Shown here: piece by piece, positions 17,960-28,954 of the stretch | How the letters are laid out: every line of letters starts with the position of its first letter | How positions within the stretch are numbered: the stretch's first letter is position 1 | Assembly (NCBI RefSeq): GCF_041224545.1 | Contig: NZ_JBGFGP010000069.1 | Coordinates: 1-64,000 of the forward strand | DNA: 64,000 nt | Reading direction: 5' to 3' | Origin: Sedimentitalea sp041224545 | Lineage (GTDB): Bacteria; Pseudomonadota; Alphaproteobacteria; Rhodobacterales; Rhodobacteraceae | Made by a program: the position numbers and the translations under genes | The notes under the pieces: model-generated | The model's database searches: none | Told to the model about the DNA's origin: nothing | What the model saw: only the letters and a program-made list of their open reading frames with translations

Positions 17960-19039
17960 ATGATCGTGCTGGAAAAACGGCCGCAGCCATCCCGCAACTG
18001 GTCGATTGCGACGCCACTGATCGCGGTTCTGGCCACCATGTTCTTTGGTGGCGTGCTGTTCGCCATGCTGGGCAAGAACCCTGTCGAAGCCATCCGCACC
18101 ATTTTCTGGGATCCGCTGTTCGGTGAATTTGCGTTCTACTATCGCCCGCAACTGCTGGTCAAAGGGGCGCCGCTGGTGCTGATCGCGATTGGCCTGTCGC
18201 TCGGGTTCCGGGCCGGGATCTGGAATATCGGGGCCGAGGGACAATACATCATGGGCGCGATTGTCGGCGCCGGTGTCGGCCTCGCCTTCTATCCGATGGA
18301 CTCGATCATCGTGTTTCCGCTGATGATCCTTGGCGGGGCCGTGGGCGGTTGGGCCTGGGCGATGATCCCGGCACTGCTCAAGGTGCGGTTCGGCACCAAC
18401 GAGATCCTGGTCTCGCTGATGCTGGTCTATGTGGCGGAACAGATGCTGGCCTCGATGTCGCTGGGACTGCTGAAAAACCCGCAGGGCTTTGGCTTTCCGG
18501 GCAGCCGGAATCTGAATGAATATGCCAGCGCGACAAGCTGGATCAATCGGGATGTCGGCATGCACTGGGGCGTCGTTTTCGCCTTTATCGCAGTGATCTT
18601 TGCCTATGTGCTGCTCAACCGTCACATGCTCGGCTTTCACATCCGTCTGACCGGCGAAGCCCCGCGCGCGGCGCGGTTTGCCGGGGTCAAACCCGCGCGG
18701 CTGATCCTGTTCTGCCTTGGCACATCCGGCGCTCTGGCCGGGCTGGCCGGGCTGTTCGAGGTGGCCGGGCCCGCGGGCCAGATCACCATCGATTTCAACG
18801 TCGGTTACGGCTTTACCGCGATCATCGTGGCGTTTCTCGGCCGGCTGCACCCGCTGGGCATCCTGCTCGCCGGAGGGCTCATGGCGCTGACCTATATCGG
18901 TGGCGAAATCGCGCAGTCCCAGCTTGGCCTGCCTGCCGCCGCAATCCAGGTGTTCCAGGGCATGCTGCTGTTCTTTCTGCTGGCTCTGGATATCCTGACC
19001 AATTACCGCATCCGACTGCGCAAGAGCGAGGTGGCCTGA
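17960..19039 (+). CDS. BMP-type ABC importer permease 1
   Basis: A 359-residue inner-membrane protein with about nine or ten hydrophobic segments, of the BPD_transp_2 (LivH/RbsC-like) superfamily. GLSLGFRAGIWNIGAEGQYI and the coupling segment RLTGEAPRAARFAGV are characteristic of the first permease in guanosine/purine (NupB/YufP-like) systems. GGGAG lies about 9 bases before the ATG. It follows the ATPase by 33 bases and is one base from the next gene, so stoichiometric expression is likely. Confidence 0.9.
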   Translation: MIVLEKRPQPSRNWSIATPLIAVLATMFFGGVLFAMLGKNPVEAIRTIFWDPLFGEFAFYYRPQLLVKGAPLVLIAIGLSLGFRAGIWNIGAEGQYIMGAIVGAGVGLAFYPMDSIIVFPLMILGGAVGGWAWAMIPALLKVRFGTNEILVSLMLVYVAEQMLASMSLGLLKNPQGFGFPGSRNLNEYASATSWINRDVGMHWGVVFAFIAVIFAYVLLNRHMLGFHIRLTGEAPRAARFAGVKPARLILFCLGTSGALAGLAGLFEVAGPAGQITIDFNVGYGFTAIIVAFLGRLHPLGILLAGGLMALTYIGGEIAQSQLGLPAAAIQVFQGMLLFFLLALDILTNYRIRLRKSEVA

Positions 19040-19040
19040 T

Positions 19041-19961
19041 ATGGACCTGTCTGCAATCAATCCCGTTTTGCTGATCGCCTCGCTGATGGTGGCGGCCACC
19101 CCGATCCTGCTGGCCGGCATCGGCGAACTGGTGGCCGAAAAATCCGGTGTCCTGAACCTCGGCGTCGAGGGCATGATGATCGTCGGCGCGATCAGCGGCT
19201 TTGCCGTTGCCGTGGAAACCGGCTCGCCGTTTCTCGGCTTTGTCGCGGCCGCCCTCGGAGGAGCCGCCCTGTCTCTGCTGTTTGTCCTGCTGACGCAGGT
19301 GGCTCTCGCGAACCAGGTGGCATCCGGGCTGGCGCTCACCCTGTTCGGCCTGGGCCTCAGTGCGCTGATGGGCCAGAACTATGTGGGAATCAAACCGCCC
19401 CCGACAGGTCGGCTCGATATTCCCCTGCTCAGCGACATACCGGTCATCGGTCCGATTCTCTTCAACCACGATGCCGTGCTGTATCTCGGAATCGCGCTCG
19501 TGGCCGGGGTCTGGGCAACGCTGAAATTCACCCGGGCCGGCCTGATCCTGCGCGCCGTCGGCGAGAGCCACGATGCCGCCCATGCGCTTGGCTACAAGGT
19601 GGTGCGTATCCGCGTCCTCGCCATCCTGTTCGGCGGCGCCTGTGCCGGGCTGGGCGGCGCCTATATCAGCCTTGTGCGTGTCCCCCAATGGACCGAGGGC
19701 ATGACCGCCGGTGTCGGCTGGATCGCGCTGGCGCTGGTGGTGTTCGCGAGCTGGAAACCCTGGCGCGTCCTGCTGGGTGCCTATCTGTTTGGCGGAATTA
19801 CCGTACTGCAACTCAACCTTCAGGCAGCAGGCGTTGCCATTCCGGTCGAGTATCTGGCAATGTCGCCCTATCTCATCACAATTCTTGTGCTGGTGATCCT
19901 GTCAAAAGACAAAAGCAATGCACCGGCATCGCTGGGCAGAACCTTCCATGCCGCTCACTGA
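19041..19961 (+). CDS. BMP-type ABC importer permease 2
   Basis: A 306-residue polytopic permease paired with the preceding gene. Diagnostic segments are GELVAEKSGVLNLGVEGMM near the N-terminus and the coupling loop LILRAVGESHDAAHALGYKV. The length and about eight membrane spans fit the smaller NupC/YufQ-like partner. It begins one base after the first permease stop and is followed within about 30 bases by the binding-protein gene. Confidence 0.9.
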   Translation: MDLSAINPVLLIASLMVAATPILLAGIGELVAEKSGVLNLGVEGMMIVGAISGFAVAVETGSPFLGFVAAALGGAALSLLFVLLTQVALANQVASGLALTLFGLGLSALMGQNYVGIKPPPTGRLDIPLLSDIPVIGPILFNHDAVLYLGIALVAGVWATLKFTRAGLILRAVGESHDAAHALGYKVVRIRVLAILFGGACAGLGGAYISLVRVPQWTEGMTAGVGWIALALVVFASWKPWRVLLGAYLFGGITVLQLNLQAAGVAIPVEYLAMSPYLITILVLVILSKDKSNAPASLGRTFHAAH

Positions 19962-19992
19962 GCGGCCAACAAAACCAACCTGGGGGAACCTG

Positions 19993-21066
19993 ATGAAACT
20001 CACCACACTTCTTGCCAGCGCCGCGATGGTGTTGGGCCTGGCGTCCGGCGCGATGGCGCAGGACAAGACCAAGATCGGCTTTGTCTATGTCGGGCCGGTC
20101 GGCGATGGCGGCTGGACCTACGAACACGACAAGGGCCGGCAAGCGGTCGTGGCCGAATTCGGCGACAAGGTGGAAACCACCTATGTCGAATCCGTGCCGG
20201 AAGGCCCGGATGCCGAACGTGTCATGACGCAGATGGCGCTGAACGGGGCCGACCTGATCTTTGCCACCTCCTTCGGTTACATGGACCAGACAATCAACGT
20301 CGCCAAGAAATTCCCGAATGTGAAATTCGAGCATGCGACCGGTTACAAGACGGCGCCCAATGTCTCGGTCTATTCCGCCCGCTTCTACGAAGGTCGCGCG
20401 GTGCAGGGCCATATCGCGGGCAGCATGACCAAGTCCAACATCGTCGGCTATATCGGTTCCTACCCGATCCCCGAAGTGATCCGGGGCATCAACTCGGCCT
20501 ATATCCACGCCAAGAAGGTCAATCCGGATGTCCAGTTCAAGATCGTCTGGGCCTACACATGGTTCGACCCGGCCAAGGAAGCGGATGCTGCCAAGGTCCT
20601 GATCGAACAGGGGGCTGACGTGATCCTGCAACACACGGATTCCACCGCGCCACAAGCCGCCGCCAAGGCCGCCGGCAACGTGATCACCTTTGGTCAGGCC
20701 TCGGACATGAGCGAATACGCCCCCTCCCCGCGGGTCAGCTCGATCATCGACAACTGGGCCCCCTATTACATCGCGCGTACCAAGGCCGTGATGGACGGAA
20801 CCTGGGAAACCGTGAACACGTGGGACGGGATCGCCGAGGGCATGGTCGGAATTGGCGAAATCACCGATGCGGTGCCCGCCGAAGTCAAGGCCGAGGCGCT
20901 CGCGCTCAAGGATGCAATTGCATCGGGCGAACATCATCCCTTTACCGGACCGCTGAACAAGCAAGACGGCAGCCCGTGGCTGGCCGAGGGAGAAACCGCC
21001 GATGACGGCACGCTTGCCGGCATGAATTTCTATGTCGAAGGCATCGAAGGCGACATTCCGCAATAA
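19993..21066 (+). CDS. BMP family substrate-binding protein
   Basis: Periplasmic receptor for the importer. The 357-residue protein has a type I signal peptide (residues 1-22, ending AMA before QDKTKIGF) and, unlike many BMP proteins, no lipobox cysteine. The BMP core is clear: GFVYVGPVGDGGWTYEHDKG, GADLIFATSFGYMD and FEHATGYKTAPNVSVY. The start at 19993 is preceded by GGGGGAA; an earlier in-frame ATG overlaps the upstream permease and is less likely. It is last gene of the xdh-transporter operon, closed by the terminator at 21091. Binding proteins are often expressed above their transporters; nothing here tests that. Confidence 0.92.
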   Translation: MKLTTLLASAAMVLGLASGAMAQDKTKIGFVYVGPVGDGGWTYEHDKGRQAVVAEFGDKVETTYVESVPEGPDAERVMTQMALNGADLIFATSFGYMDQTINVAKKFPNVKFEHATGYKTAPNVSVYSARFYEGRAVQGHIAGSMTKSNIVGYIGSYPIPEVIRGINSAYIHAKKVNPDVQFKIVWAYTWFDPAKEADAAKVLIEQGADVILQHTDSTAPQAAAKAAGNVITFGQASDMSEYAPSPRVSSIIDNWAPYYIARTKAVMDGTWETVNTWDGIAEGMVGIGEITDAVPAEVKAEALALKDAIASGEHHPFTGPLNKQDGSPWLAEGETADDGTLAGMNFYVEGIEGDIPQ

Positions 21067-21090
21067 TCGCGACGCCTGTTCCAGATGACG

Positions 21091-21117
21091 AAAGGCCCCG
21101 CTTCGGCGGGGTCTTTT
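21091..21117 (+). terminator. Intrinsic terminator of the xdh/BMP operon
   Basis: Stem CCCCGC (21096-21101) with GCGGGG (21106-21111) around a TTCG tetraloop, extended by flanking A/T pairs, followed by TCTTTT. It is 25 bases after the binding-protein stop. Very strong by inspection. Confidence 0.93.
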
Positions 21118-21222
21118 ACTTGCGCCCCTGACCTTTGGCCTCGCCTTGGGCCAATGCAGACCCGCCTCCGGTTAAACCGCTGTTAACCAAGCTTGCCGAT
21201 GCTGGCCTACGGAGGGTGCGCG

Positions 21223-21888
21223 ATGCGGTTCGCGATTGCAGCGTTTTTGGTTTGCATGGTTTGCGTCCACCCGGTTCACGCCGGAGCCTGGCTGCGCGAG
21301 CACAAGCGGATATTCCTGTCTTTCGGCACCACAATTCGGGGCAACAGGGCTACGCTCCCGGATTACGAGACCAAGTTCTATGCGGAATACGGGCTGATTC
21401 CCCGGATGACCCTCGGGGTGGACGTCAACGACGTGCGCGCCAAGGCGGCACATGCGCTGCTCTTCGCCCGCTTTCCCATCGGCAACACCGAAAAACGGAT
21501 GCGCTATGCGGTGGAAATCGGCGTTGGCAAGCACCGACAGCAGATGCAGTGGTTTCCGATGTACAAGGCGACGCTTGCCGTCGGGCGCGGCTTCGAAAGC
21601 CGCTGGGGAAACGGATGGATGGGGGCAGAGCTTGCCTACGAGGTTCGCAGCGCGCTGCCCGAACCCGGCCTGAAGCTTGATCTTGTCGCGGGCCTGTCCT
21701 CCGGTCCGCGTATCCGCCCCCTGCTCAAACTCGAAACCGCCTATGTGCCCGACCAGCCTTTCAGCTGGTCGTTCACCCCGGGAATCATGTTCGATGTCGG
21801 CAAGAGCACCTGGGTGCTCGGCATTGAGGGGCGCTCCACGACGCAGAAAACCATTGGCCTCACCTTCAACATCTGGCGCAGTTTCTGA
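21223..21888 (+). CDS. Exported protein of unknown function, possible outer-membrane barrel
   Basis: I do not recognise the family. The 221-residue protein starts with a signal peptide (MRFAIAAFLVCMVCVHPVHA, cleavage after HA). The rest alternates polar and hydrophobic residues with many Gly and aromatic positions (YAEYGLIPRMTLGVDV, YAVEIGVGKH, WSFTPGIMFDVGK) and ends IGLTFNIWRSF, with the terminal Phe typical of outer-membrane barrels. GGAGGG precedes the ATG by 6 bases, so this start is preferred over one 10 codons earlier. It sits alone between the xdh terminator and the convergent beta-helix gene. Confidence 0.65.
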   Translation: MRFAIAAFLVCMVCVHPVHAGAWLREHKRIFLSFGTTIRGNRATLPDYETKFYAEYGLIPRMTLGVDVNDVRAKAAHALLFARFPIGNTEKRMRYAVEIGVGKHRQQMQWFPMYKATLAVGRGFESRWGNGWMGAELAYEVRSALPEPGLKLDLVAGLSSGPRIRPLLKLETAYVPDQPFSWSFTPGIMFDVGKSTWVLGIEGRSTTQKTIGLTFNIWRSF

Positions 21889-22289
21889 GCGAGTGATGAC
21901 TGCCATCGCCCCTGTCTCGGCGCTCCACCTATCAACTGCGAGAGCATCCAAATGATCGCAAAACTCCACAGCTCTTCGATCGGGCCGAGCACACCAAGGC
22001 CCTTCGATGCGCGCCGCGCTGTTCACTGCTGCTCGGCGCGACAGACGATGAGGGCCATCCCCGGATTCAGCCGCGCCAGTCACCGCGAGCCACGACCAGC
22101 TTTCCTGATCGACCCTCGCCCGCGCAAATGAAAATGGCCGCGCAGTGACTGCGCGACCATCCCAAGCCCGGCTGTTCCTTCATGGATTTCCGCGTCAGGC
22201 GTCAGCACCTGAATGAACGCATTGGCAAGGCCGTCACGCTGACGCCCGCAGTTACCGGACCCGTCGCGATCCGGCCTGACGCACGGCCG
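21889..22289. other. Intergenic region between convergent genes
   Basis: 401 bases with no believable gene. It holds a terminator hairpin for the leftward gene (22134-22160) and, nearer that gene, a cluster of the heptamer GCGTCAG: tandem copies at 22192-22205 and inverted copies at 22239-22245 and 22276-22282. The remainder, 21889-22130, shows nothing I can assign. Confidence 0.5.
22126..22160 (-). terminator. Intrinsic terminator of the beta-helix gene
   Basis: Read leftward, ATGGTCGCGCA pairs with TGCGCGGCCAT (one G-T wobble) around a 5-base loop (stem positions 22160 to 22134), followed by TTTCATTT. The leftward T-run makes this a terminator for the gene ending at 22290, about 130 bases past its stop. 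Confidence 0.75.
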
Positions 22290-24575
22290 CTAGCGATCCA
22301 TCCGTGCAATCACGCTGACGTCACCCCGAACCGGTGTCGGCCAGATCAAAGCCAGTTGATCGCCGTTCGCGCCCTGTTGCGACCGGGCATAAGGCATGGC
22401 ATGGGTAACACTCCCTACGGCATTGCGGATGGGGCCCTGCGCCATAACCGAATCGACTGACAGGATACGTCCGCCAAACGGCAAGTCCCCTTTGACGCCA
22501 ATCGTCCAGGTCTGAGACGCGCTGGCGGCCTGGTGCTGAAGCCGAATGGGGTTTGCAGCCTGCCTGGCGATTCCGTGAAATGCGTTCGCCTCGAATGTCA
22601 ATTTCTTGGTCAGGGTAAAGTCCAGGTCCGAGAAACTGGTATCGACGCGCTCGACCCGGTCGATATTGCCGTTGATGCTGTGGAACCGGTTTCCGCTGAT
22701 GGTGACTCCATTCAGAAAATGCCCACGCCCGTGCGGCTTGACCACGATAAAGCTGAACCACGGGGCGACATTGCCGCACAGCATGATGTTGTCCGTGATG
22801 CACATCGCCGCAAACGAATAGCCGCTGACGAAATCCGGCTCGGGATCGCGCTCATTGGTCCATTCGATCATGCAATTGTCGACGTAATTGCCGGTGATGG
22901 TCGCATTGCAGTAGTTGTCCGCGATCACCAGCCCGGCCGTGCGCACCCCCCCCGACGTGCCATCACCCTGAAAGAAGTGATTGCCAATCACCACGCTGTT
23001 GGACCCGCCCAGCAAGGCAAAGTGCTTGAACCGAGTCGACCGGTTGTTCCGCAGCTTGGCATCATTGGCGTTGACGTTGAGCGCAATCGACGTGCGATCT
23101 GGCACATCCTCGGGATCTTCGGAAGACAGGAACTGGCACCTGTCGACCAACAACCCCTGACACCCCGTTCCGATCGAGGTCATGCCGCGATCCTTTGGAC
23201 GGCTGATAAAACAATCCCGCAGGTGAAACGCCTTGCCGGCCGGAGACAGCCGGATTCCGCTCGCGTGGCGGCCGCACTGAAACTCGATGTCGCTCAGGAC
23301 GAATTTGCTCAGACCGGCAAAGCCGCTGAAATCCATCATGTATTTGAAATCCGAGAACGTGTAGACCTGAGTTCCCTGCGCGTCGTAAAGCGGCGCGCTC
23401 AGTGTCAGCTCGCCGGCTTCGACATTCTTGGAGCGGACATAGATTTCGCGCCCGACCCCGTTACCCTGCACAAGCGCACCCACCGCGATATTTGCGATAT
23501 TCGCCACTCCGGTCAGCATTCTGGCATTTCGTGCCGAATAGGTCGCCTCGGACCTGACAACCTCGGTGTCCCAGACCGATCCGCCAACCGCATCGAACTG
23601 GCCGTTGCGGATCACCCGGCGGGTTGCATAGCTGGTCTTGTTCGGAACGACGGCCTGCATATCCAGAGGCCTGGTCACGCTGATCTTGCGGCCGCACATG
23701 TCCAGGGATTCGTGATCGGAATTGTTCAGCAGCGCCTGAAACGCCTTGCCAAAGGCGAGTTCCTCATCGCCAAAGGCGTCGATATAGGTCGGCAGGTCAT
23801 AGCTTTTGGTCAGCAACAACATCTTGTCGACGGGCATCGTGACGGTTCCCTCGAACGCAACCGGCGCATTCAGGGTCACGTCATCGCCCAGATAGAACAC
23901 CCCTCCGGGAACAAGGATAGTTCGACCCTCCGCCGCAGCATCGGCAGCGATGAAAGCATCCGAGTCATCGGTCACCCCATCGCCAATAGCGCCATAATCA
24001 CGCACGTCGACAACGCTGATCATGTCGCGCAGGAAAAAGCGCGTGACATCCTCGATTTCGATATCGTCGATTCGTACCACACCGCCATTGGGCCCGGTCA
24101 GGTCCAGACCGAAATGCCCATACAGCGCCTCGGCTCCCCACGCCATGTCCACGCCACCACGCGCACCCGGCCCGACGATGGCGGCCACCTCGACCACATC
24201 GCCATAGGTGGCCAGCTCCACCGTCGGGCCGACCTCGATCTTGCCACTGATGTGCCTGCCCCCCGCGCCACCGGCCCAGCCGGCAATGCGCACCGAAGGC
24301 AAAGCCCCCGCGATTGCCTTCACGCGAGCCCGAATCTGCAGGTAACATCCCGGCAACAGCGGCGTCTCGCCCTTGTACCGCAGCATCTGCAACGATTGGA
24401 CCTTCTGCAATTCCAGGCATCCGCCAAAATCCTGGTCCGCAGCGACCAGCGCGGCATTCGTGGCATCTTCATAGGTATTCGAACCGGGCGTGCCATTGTT
24501 GCTCGACCACATGTCCAGACCGTTGCTGAACGCAGGCGGCATAAGCAGGACACCGTCGGTTATTGCCTTGTTCAT
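22290..24575 (-). CDS. Right-handed beta-helix protein (GH28/pectate-lyase-3-like), possible GTA tail fibre
   Basis: A 761-residue protein with no signal peptide or membrane segment. Residues 1-180 are an unrecognised beta-rich N-terminal domain; about 186-260 is the classic start of a tailspike-type beta-helix (DVRDYGAIGDGVTDDSDAF, then ILVPGGVFYLGDDV); about 300-700 carries the repetitive turns (VVIGNHFFQGDG, LVIADNYCNATITGNYVDN, GVTISGNRFHS). Absence of a secretion signal argues against an exported pectinase and for a phage-type tail spike or fibre. In Rhodobacter capsulatus the gene transfer agent tail fibre is encoded alone, away from the main cluster, and this gene could be its homologue; that is inference. 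AAGGGA precedes the ATG. Confidence 0.75.
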   Translation of the reverse strand: MNKAITDGVLLMPPAFSNGLDMWSSNNGTPGSNTYEDATNAALVAADQDFGGCLELQKVQSLQMLRYKGETPLLPGCYLQIRARVKAIAGALPSVRIAGWAGGAGGRHISGKIEVGPTVELATYGDVVEVAAIVGPGARGGVDMAWGAEALYGHFGLDLTGPNGGVVRIDDIEIEDVTRFFLRDMISVVDVRDYGAIGDGVTDDSDAFIAADAAAEGRTILVPGGVFYLGDDVTLNAPVAFEGTVTMPVDKMLLLTKSYDLPTYIDAFGDEELAFGKAFQALLNNSDHESLDMCGRKISVTRPLDMQAVVPNKTSYATRRVIRNGQFDAVGGSVWDTEVVRSEATYSARNARMLTGVANIANIAVGALVQGNGVGREIYVRSKNVEAGELTLSAPLYDAQGTQVYTFSDFKYMMDFSGFAGLSKFVLSDIEFQCGRHASGIRLSPAGKAFHLRDCFISRPKDRGMTSIGTGCQGLLVDRCQFLSSEDPEDVPDRTSIALNVNANDAKLRNNRSTRFKHFALLGGSNSVVIGNHFFQGDGTSGGVRTAGLVIADNYCNATITGNYVDNCMIEWTNERDPEPDFVSGYSFAAMCITDNIMLCGNVAPWFSFIVVKPHGRGHFLNGVTISGNRFHSINGNIDRVERVDTSFSDLDFTLTKKLTFEANAFHGIARQAANPIRLQHQAASASQTWTIGVKGDLPFGGRILSVDSVMAQGPIRNAVGSVTHAMPYARSQQGANGDQLALIWPTPVRGDVSVIARMDR

Positions 24576-24800
24576 CCAAATCCCTTTCCCATTGACCGCC
24601 GCCCGACACATCCGGCCGATCGGCAAAATCCATCAGGTCCGGAATACTCCCGGACGCACAGGAAAGGCTCTATTGAAGAACGGTAAAGACCCGCTCACAC
24701 CACCGTCACGGTGCCTTGACCAGAGACATCACGATGCGCTGCGCGCCACTGCCTTCAGATGCGCAACGAATATCTCCGTCAGATGGCATTACCCCATGTT

Positions 24801-26450
<1,650 letters not shown>

Positions 26451-26623
26451 GTCGGAACTCCGCGTCGCAAATAGGGTTGGGCCTACTTAGACAGTCGGCG
26501 TCGCAAGCGCAATCGCCTGCACTCGCACGAAGCCACGACACCCATCACGAGGAACACGAGATGACACAGGCTCATCCGGCTTCTGTTTGACACTTGCATT
26601 GTTTTGCGACCATCACTTTGCCG

Positions 26624-27235
26624 ATGCGTTGTGATTATCCCCAGGCCCGAGCGGGCCAAAGCATAGGTCTGTTCGGCGGATCGTTCGATCCGCCCCATGC
26701 CGGTCATGTGCATGTCACCCGCGAAGCGTTGAAGCGGTTCGGGCTGGACCACGTCTGGTGGCTGGTCTCTCCGGGCAACCTGCTCAAGGCGCGCGGGCCC
26801 GCCCCCATGGCAACCCGCATCCGAGCCGCGCGTGACATCATGGACCATCCCCGCGTTCAGGTCACGGATATCGAGGCCCGCCTCGGGACCCGAGCGACGG
26901 CGGACACGATCAGGCGATTGCGACGGCTCTACCCCGGTGTCCGGTTCGTCTGGCTGATGGGGGCGGACAACCTGGCGCAGTTTCACCTCTGGCGCGACTG
27001 GCACGACATCATGCAATCCGTCCCGCTCGGTATCCTCGCCCGTCCCGGAGACCGGATTTCAGCGCGGATGTCGCCGGCGGCGCGCATCTATCAACGCTAT
27101 CGAATCCGCGGGCAGGCAAGCCAGACGCTGAAATTCGCAAAGGCCCCGGCCTGGTGTTTCGTCAATGTCCCGATGGTCGATCTGAGCTCGACCGCGATCC
27201 GGGCACAGCGGGCGCAAGCAAGGGCCGATACTTAG
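26624..27235 (+). CDS. nadD: Nicotinate-nucleotide adenylyltransferase
   Basis: Adenylates nicotinate mononucleotide in NAD biosynthesis. The 203-residue protein has the nucleotidyltransferase signature GLFGGSFDPPHAGHVH (residues 15-30), FVWLMGADNLAQFHLW in the middle and the C-terminal motif DLSSTAIR equivalent to the ISSTxIR motif. The start MRCDYPQARAGQ matches the family; a farther upstream ATG adds an unconserved leader. No clear ribosome-binding site precedes it. The later step enzyme nadE lies at 41344 on the opposite strand. Confidence 0.93.
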   Translation: MRCDYPQARAGQSIGLFGGSFDPPHAGHVHVTREALKRFGLDHVWWLVSPGNLLKARGPAPMATRIRAARDIMDHPRVQVTDIEARLGTRATADTIRRLRRLYPGVRFVWLMGADNLAQFHLWRDWHDIMQSVPLGILARPGDRISARMSPAARIYQRYRIRGQASQTLKFAKAPAWCFVNVPMVDLSSTAIRAQRAQARADT

Positions 27236-27435
27236 GGATGATTCATGACAGCAGGCGCTCATGCCGTCAGGCGTCGGTCCACATGCCTGTCCGCGTCGAT
27301 GTGAACCGTTGATTTACCTGCCGGTTGGCGCTTGTATTTCCGATTGAACGGCGGCTACTCTCTTGAACGTGGAGTTGTTCGCCCGGTACGGCATCCGAGC
27401 CCCGAACACGACGTGATCAGGCAAGACAACGTGAC

Positions 27436-28938
27436 ATGACCATGAAAACCATCAGATCTCGGCGTTTCGTTCTGGGCGGGCTCGCGGCGGTCGCATTTCC
27501 GGCGATTGTTAAGGCCGCGCCGCCGGTGAGCTCGTTGCGCCCTCGCGCCCGGACCGCCGAGTTCGCCCGCGTGGCCGGAGGGGGCATCGACGCGCTGATC
27601 GCCCGTTTCGGACTGAGCGGGGATGTGGTCTGTGCGGTGGCGGATGTCGAGACCGGACTCGAACTGGAAGCGGCAAACGGCACCACGGGATTGCCACCCG
27701 CCAGTGTCGCCAAGGCGCTTACCGCGCTCTATGCCCTTGAAACGCTCGGTACGGATTATCGTTTCCAAACGCGGCTGCTGGCGGCCGGCCCCGTCAGCAA
27801 CGGCATACTGGACGGGGATCTGATCCTGGCAGGCGGCGGCGATCCGATCCTGACGACGGATGACCTCGCCACGCTGGCGAGCGCGTTGAAAAGCGCCGGT
27901 ATTCGCGAGGTGCGCGGCGCGTTCAAGGTGTATGAAGCCGCCCTGCCCTTCGTGAACACGATCGATCCCGGCCAGCCGGATCATGTGGGCTACAGCCCGG
28001 CGGTCAGCGGCATCGCTCTGAATTTCAATCGCGTGCATTTCGAATGGCGTGCCTCCGGCAAGAGCTATCGGGTAGCGATGGACGCCCGCACCGAGCGCTA
28101 TCGCCCGGAGGTGGCAATGGCGCAGATGAAGGTCGTGTCTCGCAACCTGCCCGTCTACACCTACGAAGACGCAGGCAGCGTCGATCAATGGACGGTCGCG
28201 CGGGGCGCTTTGGGTGGCGGTGGCGCAAGATGGCTGCCGGTACGTCGGCCCGGCCTCTATGCCGGTGACGTATTCCGCACCATGGCCCGCGCGCAGGGGA
28301 TCGTGCTGCCGGCGGCGCGGATCTCTGGCGACCTGACACAAGGAACCAAGGTGCTGGCAACGCATGAGAGCGCGCGACTGGTCATGATCGTCAAGGCGAT
28401 GCTGAAATACTCGACCAACCTCACCGCGGAAATGGTCGGCATGAGCGCCAGTGTCGCGCGCGGCGACCGGCCGGACAGCCTGCGCTCATCCGCCGCCACG
28501 ATGAGCCGCTGGGCCGCCGAGCGGTTCGGAATGACGGGCACCCTTCTGGTCGATCATTCAGGGCTCGGAGACGCGTCGCGCATGACGCCGCAGGATCTGG
28601 TCGCCGCCCTGGTGAACGCGCGCAAGGACGACATCCTGCGCCCGCTGCTCAAACCCTTCGTGCTGCGCGATGCGGAAGGCCGGGCCAACAAGGCGCATCC
28701 GATCACGGTGAATGCCAAGACAGGGACGCTGAATTTTGTCTCGGGCCTTGGCGGCTACATGACGGCCACCGACGGAACAGAGCTGGCCTTTGCGATCTTT
28801 GCCGCCGATACCGAAGCCCGCAGCCGCATACCCCGTGCCGACCGGGAGCGGCCCAGGGGAGCACGTAGCTGGAACCGGCGCGCCAAGACATTGCAACAGC
28901 AGTTGATCGAACGCTGGGGTGCGCTTTACGGGACGTGA
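27436..28938 (+). CDS. dacB: D-alanyl-D-alanine carboxypeptidase/endopeptidase (PBP4, S13)
   Basis: Periplasmic penicillin-binding protein that trims or cleaves peptidoglycan cross-links. The 500-residue protein shows all three active-site motifs: SVAK (90-93), STN (326-328) and KTG (428-430), with the large insertion between the first and second that defines PBP4. The N-terminus carries a twin-arginine-like sequence (SRRFVLGG) before a hydrophobic stretch ending about residue 27, suggesting Tat export. It converges on the TerB-like gene, 16 bases apart. Confidence 0.9.
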   Translation: MTMKTIRSRRFVLGGLAAVAFPAIVKAAPPVSSLRPRARTAEFARVAGGGIDALIARFGLSGDVVCAVADVETGLELEAANGTTGLPPASVAKALTALYALETLGTDYRFQTRLLAAGPVSNGILDGDLILAGGGDPILTTDDLATLASALKSAGIREVRGAFKVYEAALPFVNTIDPGQPDHVGYSPAVSGIALNFNRVHFEWRASGKSYRVAMDARTERYRPEVAMAQMKVVSRNLPVYTYEDAGSVDQWTVARGALGGGGARWLPVRRPGLYAGDVFRTMARAQGIVLPAARISGDLTQGTKVLATHESARLVMIVKAMLKYSTNLTAEMVGMSASVARGDRPDSLRSSAATMSRWAAERFGMTGTLLVDHSGLGDASRMTPQDLVAALVNARKDDILRPLLKPFVLRDAEGRANKAHPITVNAKTGTLNFVSGLGGYMTATDGTELAFAIFAADTEARSRIPRADRERPRGARSWNRRAKTLQQQLIERWGALYGT

Positions 28939-28954
28939 CCGTGCCCACGCAGCA

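Noticed and set aside
24637..24655. GTCCGG / CCGGAC hairpin between ettA and the beta-helix gene as a terminator or operator
   Set aside because: Six-bp stem, no T-run, and only a passing resemblance to the GGAGTATT repeats; too weak to assign.
26587..26615. TTGACA at 26587 as a nadD promoter
   Set aside because: No acceptable -10 at 16-18 bases; it would place the start at the ATG itself, and nothing else supports it.
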